DNA of 64,000 bases, from the NCBI RefSeq assembly GCF_015832195.1, contig NC_052031.1, positions 12,711,850 to 12,775,849 on the forward strand. Reading direction: 5' to 3'. Below the pieces are notes generated by a model. The model was given only the letters and a program-made list of their open reading frames with translations, was not told where the DNA came from and ran no database searches. The DNA comes from Motacilla alba alba. Lineage: Eukaryota > Chordata > Aves > Passeriformes > Motacillidae. Made by a program: the position numbers and the translations under genes. Numbering within the stretch: position 1 is the stretch's first letter; every line of letters starts with the position of its first letter. Of this stretch, positions 37,114-48,701 are shown one piece after another.

Positions 37114-38682
37114 CTTCAAAAGAAATTAAATGAAGTGTAAATAAGTTTAAAAGGTCACAACGTACCATTTAAAATAAAAAAGCAACTCTGAAGCTGAATC
37201 AAATGTGGTGTTCTCTCTCCTTGATTCATTTTGTCAACTTTTTTTGCCACTTTTTTCCACACACGATCCCAAATAAAATCTTTTACTATTATGTGGGTAG
37301 GTGTTAGCACCCTGAGTACCAGCGATGCTTATCATTCCAGAGGGATGGGAATGTTTGGTTGTAAAGGCACAGAAGAAAAGACTGCACCTTCTGTGTTCTG
37401 AGAGGGGCAAGTGTATGTTGTCTGCTTCAGCTGGGAAGGCAAGGTGATTGTCGTGGAGCCTTAGAGCTCACAGAAGCTCAGGCAGGGGGGTGACATGTCT
37501 ACTCTGCATACGTGAGAATGGAGCAACAGCAGGAGTTCACAGGCATAAGTGGGGAGGATGTTATGCTGCTGAAATAAATGAAAGCACTGCCTCACAAAGC
37601 TTAGCCTTTGTCCTAAAGCAATGTAATTAGAACTTTATTATGTCAAAAGAGGATGTCAGCCTTAAAACTGCTTGTTTTAAAAAACCTCCACAATGAATTC
37701 CATGTAATTTCAGATCCTATCTCTCCCCAAGTTCCCTAATTAATATTTTATTATTTTACAATTACAGTTTCCTTAGTTTTACAAAAGTTCTGCCCTGTCT
37801 TTCACACAGAAGCAGGCGAGGAGGGAAGCCATGCACAATGAAACAATGCAAGTGACTCAATCGAACTCAGGCCAAACACTATTGTAAACATTTGGTTTCT
37901 AAGTGCTAAAGTTAAAGACAAAATGCACACACATCTGTGCTTGAAATCAGCAGCATCTTTACCATCAAACTTCCCTCAGACTATGTAAGCACACTGTATT
38001 TCAATATCTAGCTCATCTATGTGCACAGGTGTGAAATACCAAATTTTGCCTGTTTTACAGCAGCAGAATAAGGAGAACTCAGGGCCAGATTATTCAGGGT
38101 AGACATGGTCTAAGTGCTTCTTTGCCCTAGACAGGAAGGATTCTGAATGCAAGTTTAAGGTCTTTATTGTCCTCCTGAGGGTGGTGGATGTGACTGGAAG
38201 GTGGCTGCACTTTGGGCAGAGGAGATGCTGCCTGAGCACTCTGCCAGCAGCTGCCTCCCATGGCTGAGTCCTCACCACTGCAGACCTTCTCCCAGCCCCT
38301 GATCCCACCAGGAATGACCCTCTCAGGACCCTGCTCCTCAGCATCACACTGCCTAGAATGGGCTTGAGTGGAAACAGGAGTAATCTTTTGTGAGGAGCTG
38401 TTATCACTGAGGTTTTCAGCTAACTGACAGTTTTTGCCCATTGCTTTCCTGCCTGTTTCCCCAGCCCCAGCCAACACTGCACGGTCCTCTCTGGGGCTGG
38501 AGTGACCACCAGTAACTGCAGAGCTGTGCTGCAAAAAATGCCCGACTGCTCCCAGGTCTGCACATGATTTATGTGTTTGGGAATTTTGAGTGTCCCTGTG
38601 GAATTCACTGCACAATATTCCTGTGATGGCTTGAAAAGAGAATATCTGTCCATTCCCATCCACCTGCTTTAAGACATTTTAC
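37114..38682 (-). other. RELN intron between exons 5 and 6
   Basis: About 1.6 kb. A moderately GC-rich patch at 38170-38530 gives overlapping open frames without protein similarity I recognise or suitable splice borders. No repeat identified. Confidence 0.7.
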
Positions 38683-38795
38683 CTTGTAAGCAGCATAGGT
38701 CAGGGTATCAAGAGGTATGTGTTCCCTCCTGCCTTCAATCTTGGCATACAGTATGACATCATTTTCATGGGATTCTCCAGAATCACAAGATCCCC
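38683..38795 (-). CDS. RELN: RELN window exon 5 (113 bp, entry to repeat 1)
   Basis: The acceptor is tgtgttgtacag and the donor is TACAAG followed by gtaaaa. Two bases complete a Gly codon, followed by 37 codons: [20 protein letters not shown], then [17 protein letters not shown], ending in phase 0. It corresponds to about human residues 482-519. The asymmetric phase (1 in, 0 out) means skipping this exon would shift the frame. No defects seen. Confidence 0.95.
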
Positions 38796-41034
38796 CTGTA
38801 CAACACAGATTTGAGTGAAAAAAAAAATTAATTGAAGCCCTTGTTATTGGAATGTGGAATCATATATGCAGCCTTAATTATGAAAATAATTACAGTCAGA
38901 TGCTATTTAACTTGGGATCTGAAACAAAAGAACACCATCCCTAAGGACACAGTGTATAGGAACTGTTTGATCAGATACACCATGGCAGAGATCAAGGGGG
39001 TTGACGATTACGAAAACCTCAAGTACCTCTTTTAATCAGCTTATCAAAACAACTTAAATAGAAAATGCTGTGCCTCAAGCAATACTTCTATCTGTGTGCT
39101 TTAAATCCTATTTACATAGAAATGCTCTGCTGTTGAATTCTCATCAGTAAACTGCTATTTACTGCTCACACTCCATGCAGTCACACATGTAGGTACCTAA
39201 CAGTATCTTAAACACTTCTTGGCTGATAGTTGGGCAGCTGAGAAATTCTTATAAGTAGGAAGTGAGGAAGACTGCTGTGTACCTTATTTGTTGTGCTGCT
39301 CCTTCTTCTGTCTACACCATACCCTAATGGGGATGGCTGGCTGGATGGAATCTATTGTACCACACAAAACATGTGTGGTATGCTTGCCCAAGTGGAACAG
39401 GGTAGCATTTGAAATATCTTCCTAGCAGTAGAACCCAAAATACTCACTAAGCTTCTGTGAAAGAGCAGATGTATTGGCAAATATGAGCATTATGTTCTGC
39501 ATTATAGTTACAAGATGAACATCATCACACAACTTTGGTATTATGGAAAAGAAGCTTTTAAAACAAAATTTCTCTATTTGAAACAGGAATGATTAATTAA
39601 TTATTTCCCGGTATAGAATGGTTACTCCAGGTATTAAAAAAATCTCAAAATAGAAATAAAAACAGAATGAGGAAGCTTCTTTGAAAAGACTGCAGAGTAG
39701 ATTGCACAGAAAGATTGCACATATTGGAACACTTTCTCTGCTTTTTTTTTTTTTTTTTTGCTACAGGCAGCCAGTCCTTGTAATAAACTAGAAGCAGTCC
39801 AGAGAACTGGATAAGATGTACATCTCTAATGTGTTTTATACTGTAATAAGGAACATCCATTTGTCCTTTCAAATATTCTCCTTACCTGAATGTTCAAACA
39901 ATTATTTATTTAATAAAAAAATACACAGAGAATACATTTTCCAAACAATATCCTGCTATCCTCTGTGTCTGCATCTGCTGACAACTTCTCCCCTAAGTTC
40001 AGAAGGTTGACAAAATTTCTTTCCTGTTTCTCTTGCAGGTGTTGTAATGCTTGGAAGAAATGAGAAAAAGCATCCTCTTTTTCCTGTGCTTAATTCATAA
40101 TTCATGTAACACAGAGGAGATGTGCAACAATTTAGGAAAACAACATGAGGTCTTCCCCTCATTAAATAAAGTGTGTTTTTTTCTTGTTGCTACAGAAGGT
40201 TGCTTGTGAAGGTCACAGGTTTATTCTCTGCTTCCTCCTTTATTATTCTATTATTCTCTTTTAAGCAAAAAATCCTCACTTTCTCTAGACATGGTGTTGA
40301 GAGAATAACCTCACAGAACTTCCTTTCTGTGCAAAATAAAAGTTCTGGAAAAATACTGTGAGCATTAACTACCATGTTCATGGTGATTCTGCTCTGTTGC
40401 AACATCAAACTAGTGCAGTTGCACTGACAACAGCAGTGGGGAGGGGAAGTGACAGGACAGGCTGGCTCTTGGCTGCTTTCTCAGCCCTGGTAAATGGCTG
40501 ATGCTGTATTTTGCCCCAGTAAGGAAGGTCCAGTAAGGAAGGGCCACAGATGATGCTAACACCACAGCAGTGCTTTTCATGAGGGATGCCACATGTAGAA
40601 CACATCTCCTCCCAGACCATAGCACACTCCGTGTGAATCTCACCCTGGGCCAACATGTTAACATATTTAGGACTTTAGGAATGGAGTAAGAGCTTTTGAG
40701 GTGAAACTATTCCATGGGTTCACCATGGAAGGCCACCCTACCTCTATGCTACTCCCATGTCATCCTCATGTGCAACTCTCTGGACTCTGATGGATTAGCA
40801 CCAGGGTCTACATGGACATGACTACAGGAGGATTTGAGAGGAACCTGTGAAACCTCTAAAGATGAAAAAGATATCACCATGTCTTCTAAGTATGGATTAA
40901 GGGGCACTGAGTGAAATCAGTGTGTACAAGACCAGAAGATGCTTCTCCATATGAGAATTGTTCAACTGTGGAGCACTGCATAAGCAAATCTCACATACTT
41001 CTCATCTTGTACTACATTAGTAATTTATACTCAC
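38796..41034 (-). other. RELN intron between exons 4 and 5
   Basis: About 2.2 kb of unique AT-rich sequence. It has a poly-T tract at 39742-39759 (poly-A on the transcribed strand). Nothing else recognised. Confidence 0.75.
39742..39759. repeat. Poly-T tract
   Basis: Eighteen consecutive T, poly-A on the RELN strand; no retrosequence recognised beside it. Confidence 0.85.
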
Positions 41035-41186
41035 CCATACTGAAATAAAATCTCAAGTTCCCATAACCTGTGGTGTCCATGTATGGAGTACATATTTTTC
41101 TTTCTCCATCTCTGAGAAATACCACAGCTGAGCCAGATTCCAGGGTTCCACACTCAGTACCAATGACAGCTCCAAGGATGTCCCAC
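41035..41186 (-). CDS. RELN: RELN window exon 4 (152 bp, pre-repeat region)
   Basis: The acceptor is ttggcctctgcag and the donor is ATGG followed by gtgagta. The first base completes the Gly codon begun in exon 3, and the exon ends in phase 1. The readable peptide includes [32 protein letters not shown] and [12 protein letters not shown]. The G-x-x-x-G-T-E-C-G-T-L-x-S-G pattern is the recurrent start of a reelin subrepeat; compare [20 protein letters not shown] in exon 16. About human residues 431-482. Confidence 0.96.
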
Positions 41187-44100
41187 CTGCAGAGGCCAAT
41201 GATAGGTGGAGAAGGTGCAGCAGAACACTGCTGATAAACTCATACAAAACATGCCATAGGGTTCATAGGTACTAATGAAATTAGCTGTTTCTACTCTTAC
41301 AGAGGACAAAAAAATCACAGTGTTTCAAATCTCATCCCTATGCCATTACTTACATATTCAATATTAGCTTTTAAACTCAGTTGATTCAATGAAGGCAAAG
41401 TTAATATAAATATTTAAAAGAATTTGGCAGAAATGCATGAATTAATAAAAAAATGAGGCTTTTAATGAATGCTGCTACCAAATATGTAGCGTTGTATTGT
41501 TCTACCATCTTCATTTTTTTTTCTGGTGCTAAAATGTTTAAAATATAAATGCATTCTGATTAATTTTGCATAATAAAAGATTTATAGATCAATGAAACTT
41601 GAAAAGGCACATGTCCACCATATCTGCTATACAAATATTGAATATGTAGGTAATAGCTGAAAATGCTCTCTTTTCATCTTTTTGAGCATTAGGGTAACAG
41701 TTTTTAACTAACACATGAACAGAGTATGAAAAAAGACTGCTGTGTCTCTAATATGTGATGATATGATCTTTCTCAGTGTTTCTGTACAGCATTTTATCTT
41801 ATTTTTATTCAGTGATAATTAAAAGAGCTGTTGCAGAATTTTCCAATTAAATATTTTACATTGAAAATACATTTTCATCATGAAAGTGATGGTTACTTCA
41901 AAACTCAATCAAAATGTTTTGAAATACTGGAAAGCGTTGAAAACTTGTGCATTATTTTGGTCTGATACATTATTATTATTCATGTTGAAGTCCTAATTCA
42001 TAATTAATTATTTAATAATTATAAGGCGATAAAACAATGAAATTATTTAGAATGACTAAATCCTGATAATCCAAACATTTAACTATCCAGCATGATTCAG
42101 GAGGAATGAGAAAACATGGAAGTTCAGAAACCTTTGTGGGAGGCAAAGTCTTTTCCTGTCTGCTTACCCCAGAGACAATCTCTAGCAGGGATGTGCCATA
42201 TCACAATTTCAAAAATTGTCATTACAAGAACTAAACAGTCTATTTATTAGTTTAACCATTCCAATGACTTCAAAATGCATTTCTAGGATCTTCTTAAAAG
42301 CTGCCAGTTTCCCCACGGACCTAAGCTGTGACAGACTGGTGACATGCCCGTTTGGAAATCCTGCTTTAAACCTGTCAGTCATTTACACAGGAATTAGTGA
42401 GTTTAACATCACTGAAAAGCTTTATGATATAAATATAAATATTTTAATGGAAGCACAGTTTAATCTAACCCTAATTCTATTGTGAAGATTTTTTAAAGCT
42501 AATGTGCAATATAATGTGCAATATAAAAACACAATTTTGAAAATGGGTCTCCCGGGTTGAAGGCAAGTACGGAATTTAACAGTTGTGCCTGCTTCAACTT
42601 ACACAAAAAAAAATCTCACAATGCTCCATTGATCTTTTGTATGCTCTATTTAGCTCAATTAAAACACTCTGTAGTGACCCACAAAACAGCTCGGGGTCAT
42701 GAATGATGCAGATCATGGATGCTTCCAGGGATGTTTCCTTTTAGGCAGCATCAGAAATGAAAACCAGAGAATTCTACTTTTTTGTTTTTAAAGGCACTTT
42801 AATAGAAGTACATCAACACTCTGCCAGTAAGGAAAATGGAGAAGGATCCTGGGTGATGGCATGATTTAACATTTACATTTGAACTAATTTATCCTTCACA
42901 TAACTCTTGGAAAACTTCTTTACATAACAGGTGATTTATGGACCTAAACTAGACCAACTGAACATGGAGGTCTAAAGCAAGAGTGTGCCTGCTAGGCAGC
43001 CTGATGTGGGGATCTGTTCACTTTTAGGATCAGGCTCTAATTCATGCAAGTAAAGAGAAGCAGAATGACAGTGGAAATATGTGTGGTTCTTACAACGGCA
43101 AGCCCCATCCACATAGCCGCCCACTTTAGGTGGTACATGCAAAAAATCCCGACCAACTGCTTATTAAAAACAGTGATGATTCCCTCTGCCCTCATCTCCA
43201 AGAGCATTTGGTGCAGAGGAAAGTGGTGGTGATCCCTATACCTGAGCTTCCTTTTGCTCTCCCTTATGAGGGATGCTTTTGCCTTCCCCTTGAGAGCTGT
43301 CAGGCTCCAGGTGACGTGACAAAGCAGTGCCTGAGAACTTCCTGCAAGCTCTCTCTCAGGTATACAGTGTTCTGTGACTGATTACAGTAAAACTGTATTT
43401 CATATATAGTTTAAATAGCATTTAATAGCATATTTCTCTAAGAAGTGATTAAGGAAACTCACATGTATTTGCATTTATGTACAGGTTCCAACACAAGTTC
43501 CAGAGGAATGTTGAAAAGAGGAACAGTAGTGGTGGCAATTTTATATGATTAGGATGTAGTCCATAACATCACCCAAGTTCAGTGTTTATTTATGGCAGCA
43601 TGCAATTTAAATCTCCATTCTTATAGAACAATAGAAAGAAGGAAGTTTCTAATATAGAGTAAAATTTCCAAAGAAAAAAATAGGAAAAAGGTCATGAGGC
43701 CTTGGGCTGGCAGAGCGAGGGCAGATCAGGACCTGGCTGCTGGGACACAGAATGACAGAATTGAAGGAGGGCTGCACCCTCCCTTGCCACCTGCAGCTGG
43801 AACCAGGCACCCTGTGACAGGGAAAGTGACATTTTCCTAATTCAGAAGGAACTGTACATTTGCTAACCTAGGTTGCAAGTCGCCCAACTTATCTTAACTA
43901 AACACCCAGTTGTGTAGAGAAGATCTACAGACAGGGCAGATGACCACAGATAGCCCTCCCATCCTGTTTTTTTCAGGATGGAAAAAAGAAGGAGAACACA
44001 TCTCAAAGGTATCCCACATGGTCACTTAGAACATAACACACACGAGCTCATTTTCTTCCCTTTGTCTGAAGCAGCACCTGCCGCCATTGGTTGATTATTT

Positions 44101-45137
44101 GAACTTGGACAGAGCTCATGGTGAATATTTTTCTGTAAACCACAAATACAGGTATGTGTCCACAGGACATGTATTTCTTAAAAGGTGCTCTTTGCTTTCA
44201 GCACAGCATAGGCAGCATTTGAATCAGTTGCTAATGATCTGAAGTACTTTGTAGGTTAAAATCAACATTCAGTGGAGACCCATAAATTAGCAGTGTATGT
44301 TTCTCATTGCCCTGGGGTTACAGCCACTAATGATTTTTATTTTTTTTAATAGAAAAGAATCAAAACCCTACTGAGGTTATTTTCTTTTTGTCAGAATTTA
44401 TACAATGAGGTATATAAAATGAAGCTTCTTTATCTCACTCACGTTTTGGTAAGAGTAGTAATATTGTTGTCCTAGACAGTTTTGTTTATTTTCTGCATCC
44501 TTGCAGCAGTCCCTGCTGGATATGGCTTTACAAGGACCCTTTGAATCACAAAGTGTATCTTTAAAATAGAAATAGTAAATTATCAGCCAGACCCTGAGCT
44601 CTTGCCCAGCAGCTATGGCTGTGCTCTTGGTGATGCTAGATGAGAACATACTGCTGCTTCAGATTTCCTGCCTCCACCTTCTCCTCCTCTTCCTCCTCCA
44701 GCACCTACAGGCATCTGCATAAATAGGAGCTTTCTCTCGCTCACAGCATTGATCCAGAGTGGATGAATTTCTCAAGGAATTTGATATCGCATGAATATGA
44801 GCTTGTTAACAACACTCTGGTGTGAATTAAAAAAAAACCGGATCACTGTCACATGTTTCTTTAGAATGGCTACGTTAGTCACAAGCACAATTTTTTCATT
44901 TAAAAACAGTGGTAACAGGATGGTCCAGAGACAAACTGTTCCCCCTGGACTTCTTGGACTTGTTTCTTTTTAAAATCTGCAGCCATGTGCTATTTACCGT
45001 ATTGCTATTTATCCTAGTCAAAATCTTCCCCGATTACACAGCAAAGATAAAATGCAATTCCCTTTTTATTCTGTTTCCTCATCCCTGGAGCGATGCTGCT
45101 CACCGTGCAGGGCCCTGCTCTGGTTGGGGACACTCAC
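41187..45137 (-). other. RELN intron between exons 3 and 4
   Basis: About 4.0 kb, AT-rich, with no recognised mobile element. It contains the 116-bp splice-flanked open segment at 44443-44558, listed separately. Confidence 0.75.
44443..44558 (-). other. Candidate cryptic or cassette exon (116 bp)
   Basis: On the RELN strand this segment has a good acceptor (tatttctattttaaag) and a strong donor (CAAAAC followed by gtgagtga). One frame is open throughout and rich in cysteine, including CDSKGPCKAISSRDCCKDAE. Its length is not a multiple of three, and entering from exon 3 in phase 2 gives a stop at the fourth codon after the junction. If used it would therefore be a truncating exon rather than added protein. 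I do not recognise the peptide; it may be chance. Confidence 0.2.
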
Positions 45138-45283
45138 CCTTTGGGCTGGTTCTCAAACTCTTCTGCCCACTGCTCCTGGGCATCCTCCATGGAGAGGTCC
45201 ACGTCCCGGGTGGTGGCGAAATTGAACTCGCTGCCCTCTGTCCCATGGAAGTAGATGGAGTTCCCATCGGACTGGCAGCTGTG
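45138..45283 (-). CDS. RELN: RELN window exon 3 (146 bp, pre-repeat region)
   Basis: The acceptor is ccttctgcccacag and the donor is AAAGG followed by gtgagt. The exon starts in phase 0 with [14 protein letters not shown] and continues through [14 protein letters not shown] to an acidic end EEFENQPKG, split in phase 2. It corresponds to about human residues 383-431. It is separated from exon 2 by the largest intron in the window (12.8 kb). The coding sequence is intact. Confidence 0.96.
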
Positions 45284-48231
45284 CTGTGGGCAGAAGGAGC
45301 ACATGGGAGCTGAGGTTACCTTGGGTTGGTACAGTGTTCACACATTGTCAGATCTCAGTGTGAGCTGTGCTTTATCGAAGCACTCACTGATGCCAGAAAC
45401 GAAATAAAAACCAGATGGTTATCTTGTATCTTTCCTGCCGTGCCCCAATAATTACTGTGTCCTAATCTTGTACCTGCTTCTCTACGAACCCACTACAGAC
45501 CATGGTAAAACTGTGTTTGCACTGAGAAGTCATGTACCACATCTCTGGGTGTTTATTTCTGTTTTAAAGCATCACCCTTATGTCTGGCCCACACACAATT
45601 CTGTCTGCAAATAACTTCAATAGTACATCAAATATTGCTACGGAGATTTTGTAGGTGTAAGAGTTTTGTGCTGAAACATTGCAGATCTCTGTGTTTGAAT
45701 TTTTGCTGAAAGAGGTATTTGTGTGTGAAATTGCTATTCATTGCCATACAGTAAACTTTGGGTCCCAAGTGGATGGCTGAAAAGGCTGTATTTGCTGTAT
45801 TTAGCAAATGTTATTGCATAACAAATAGCTCTAGAGGCAACGAGCTCTTGTGGTAGAGCAATCCCAGGGGTCCTGAGGCTGCTCCCAGACCCAGTGGCTG
45901 CTTTTCCTACTGCATTTCTGCACATACTGCCTCACCAACATCAAATGGTGCCATGTGTCTCCCCCAACATGCCACGACCACCGGAACTCTCCAGGAATGC
46001 TGGCCTGGAAGGAGCTGCCTGTGAGGTGCACAAGGGGGTTAAAATATAGATTTTCTTCTTTCTCCCATCCTACTTTTGCCTTTTTGTGTGTCTGATAAAA
46101 TGGCAGTCTGCCAAATCTGTGAGGCAGAAACAGGTACTAGAAGCTTCTACAGAAGATCTATCTTGTCAATGCAAACAGAGCACTTTGCAGTTTTTTGAAT
46201 TTTTCATATTACAAAAAATACTGATAAAACTAATAATACTCTCAAACATTTCTTTTATTCATGTCTGTGTGTCTGTGTGTGATCTTGCTCCTTAAAATTG
46301 GAAGCTGAATTAAGGAACTATTAATTAGAATAATACTGCATTCTTACAACATCTCAGTATTTAAAAAAGAGATACAATAATGCCAAATTGCATTGACCTT
46401 TTCAGTATTGTCTATGCAGTGCCCTCTTGTCTCTGAACCCCTTCATAATACACCAAGGGAAAATATGACAATCACATCTTCTGCACTTAAAAAGGTCATG
46501 GTAGTGTCACATAAGGGAATAATTAGATTTTTCTTCACAAAGAGAAAGAAATGAAAACTGCTCAGTATATCTTTGTCTAAGGGTTTTTACAAGTAAAGTA
46601 CAAAATAACACATTTTGTCATATTCTATAACACCTTATTAATGTAATAAAGTGACAATTGAAATTCTTTTATTGATGATTTTAAACTATGGTTGTCAATA
46701 CCTCAGCAATTAATTTATATAAAGGAACATAATATTTATATTTCTAGAGGTGCCTACACATTGTTAGAAAAAACTGTGAGTACTTGCAGTCTGATTTTTG
46801 TATAGAGAGTTCCTGTTCTGTACTGGAATGACAACAGCTCTATGTTTATTAACACAGACTAAATATCACATAAAAATAAAACACATTGTAAAAACTTAAA
46901 GACTGTTTCAACTGCTAAAATAAACGAATTGCTGTTAAAGTGGTTTTTTCCCAAAGAAAGGTCAAAACAATAGAAAAATCCTGAAGTGTTGATAATTTAT
47001 CACAGAAATTAAATAGATTTTGTCACAAATCTCCTTTCTCCTTGGTCTGTTAATGCAGCATACACACAGTACACCATATATGCCATTGAAAAGGCAGAAT
47101 AATTTACACATCAAATATATTATAACTAGCAGAAATTAATGAGACAGTTTTATATCTTCTCTTTGAAAAACAGCAGTTGTACTATGCAGTTATTTATAAT
47201 GGACTGAGAAATTGCTTTTGTTTACTGATTTTAACCTTCACACTCATCAGCATTGCTAACATCAGAATTTTAAGAATAATTTCTTTGTTGTGCTTCTTGA
47301 TTTACATTATTTTCTTCATTTGCTCAACACAAATGAAGTATCCTTTATCTGTCAATCAATCTGCCACAAAACTCTTATTATCTGCAGGCAGACAAATAAA
47401 TACACTAAATTAAATATTAAGGCTAAAACGTTATTCAAATTTATACATAAACCTTCATCTCAGGAAACTAATATCTAAATAGATCCTGCTGAGATAGATA
47501 TTAGAATTACATACAAGCATTGGAAAATCCTCTATAAGAGCAACTTATATCTCAGGTGCTAAGTTATATGTAAGTATGCATTTGATAGTGGGTATGTAAT
47601 TAGTAATCTCTTGCCTGATGAAAACCATCTATTAAAATAAACATAAATCAGATACAACCCCATTATCTTTTAATATTTGTACATCCTTCTGCTGTCTAGC
47701 AGAATATTTGTGGAATGGAGTTTTCATTTAGGATGTCAAGATAAATAAATGGGCAGTTTGGCAAGGGGGGCATAAATAATTATTTATACAGTGGTGTATC
47801 ATAAACACTTTATGAAAGCTCAAAATCATAATTTATTTAATTATTTCTATAAAGCTATATTTCTGCATTTATGCACAGCTCCATAGTATCTATGAATATG
47901 TATTTTATGCATATTTTATGTGTTAACAAACCACACAACGTATGGCTCAAATCACAATCTGCTCCTGTCAGCTTTGGCTCATGTGAAGCAGCTATGCAGA
48001 AGAGAAGTTCAGTCTGGGGTTTAACTCCCCTGTTATTCTAAATACCTGTGAAACATGTAATAGAAGCTCGTGATCTTCATGGCCTTTAAAAAGAGTGAGC
48101 AAGAGAAATGTGCTCTAAACACAGGAATGGATTTTAAAGAAGTTCTGAGCGAGTGCCACCATTTTCTTGTATGGCTTTGCCCCAGTGCCATCAATCAGGA
48201 CCTGGGACACACCTGCCCATGGGAGAAAGAG

Positions 48232-48331
48232 GAGGATGAGCTCCATGAGCTGAGCTGAGCTGGCCAAGCAGAGAAGAAGATGAGGATGAGCTCCATGAGC
48301 TGAGCCTCGCTGCCCAAGCCAGGGCTGGGGC
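48232..48331. repeat. Imperfect 50-bp tandem duplication
   Basis: The unit beginning gaggatgagctccatgagct occurs at 48232 and 48282; the second halves (tggccaagcag and tgcccaagcca) have diverged. Confidence 0.85.
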
Positions 48332-48445
48332 TTTTTCACTCATGATCTTATTCTCTCCCACCTGCCTGTATAACCTCAGATTTTTTTCTTTTAGATTTCT
48401 AAGCAGTCACTATCTGTCACTGCTTTTACTGCTCTTTTTTTTTAC

Positions 48446-48701
48446 CTGATCAGCTGCTGAGGGAAGAAAATCCTCAAAGAGCACTCAGTTAAATTTTCCA
48501 GGAGCAAAAGAAGCTCTGTAGGAGATGGTCCCTCACCAGCATTGCCCCCAGCTACCTTGTCAGTCTTGTTCAGTATCCAGGAGGCTGCTGAATATGTTGG
48601 ATTATTTTGTGGGTTTGCAGAGGGCTTGAACAGATTAAAGACAGAATTGAAACGATCAGACTCATTTTCTCTTGGGTTCAACCCAAGATGTGAATTCAAG
48701 T
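48446..48701 (-). other. Candidate cryptic exon (256 bp)
   Basis: The acceptor is ttttttttcctaaag and the donor is ATCAG followed by gtaaaa, with one frame open for all 256 bases and a peptide rich in Asn, Ser and Leu (for example SAASWILNKTDKVAGG). Spliced after exon 2 (phase 0) it would meet a stop at the second codon, so it does not extend reelin. No family is recognised; it is possibly chance. Confidence 0.15.
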
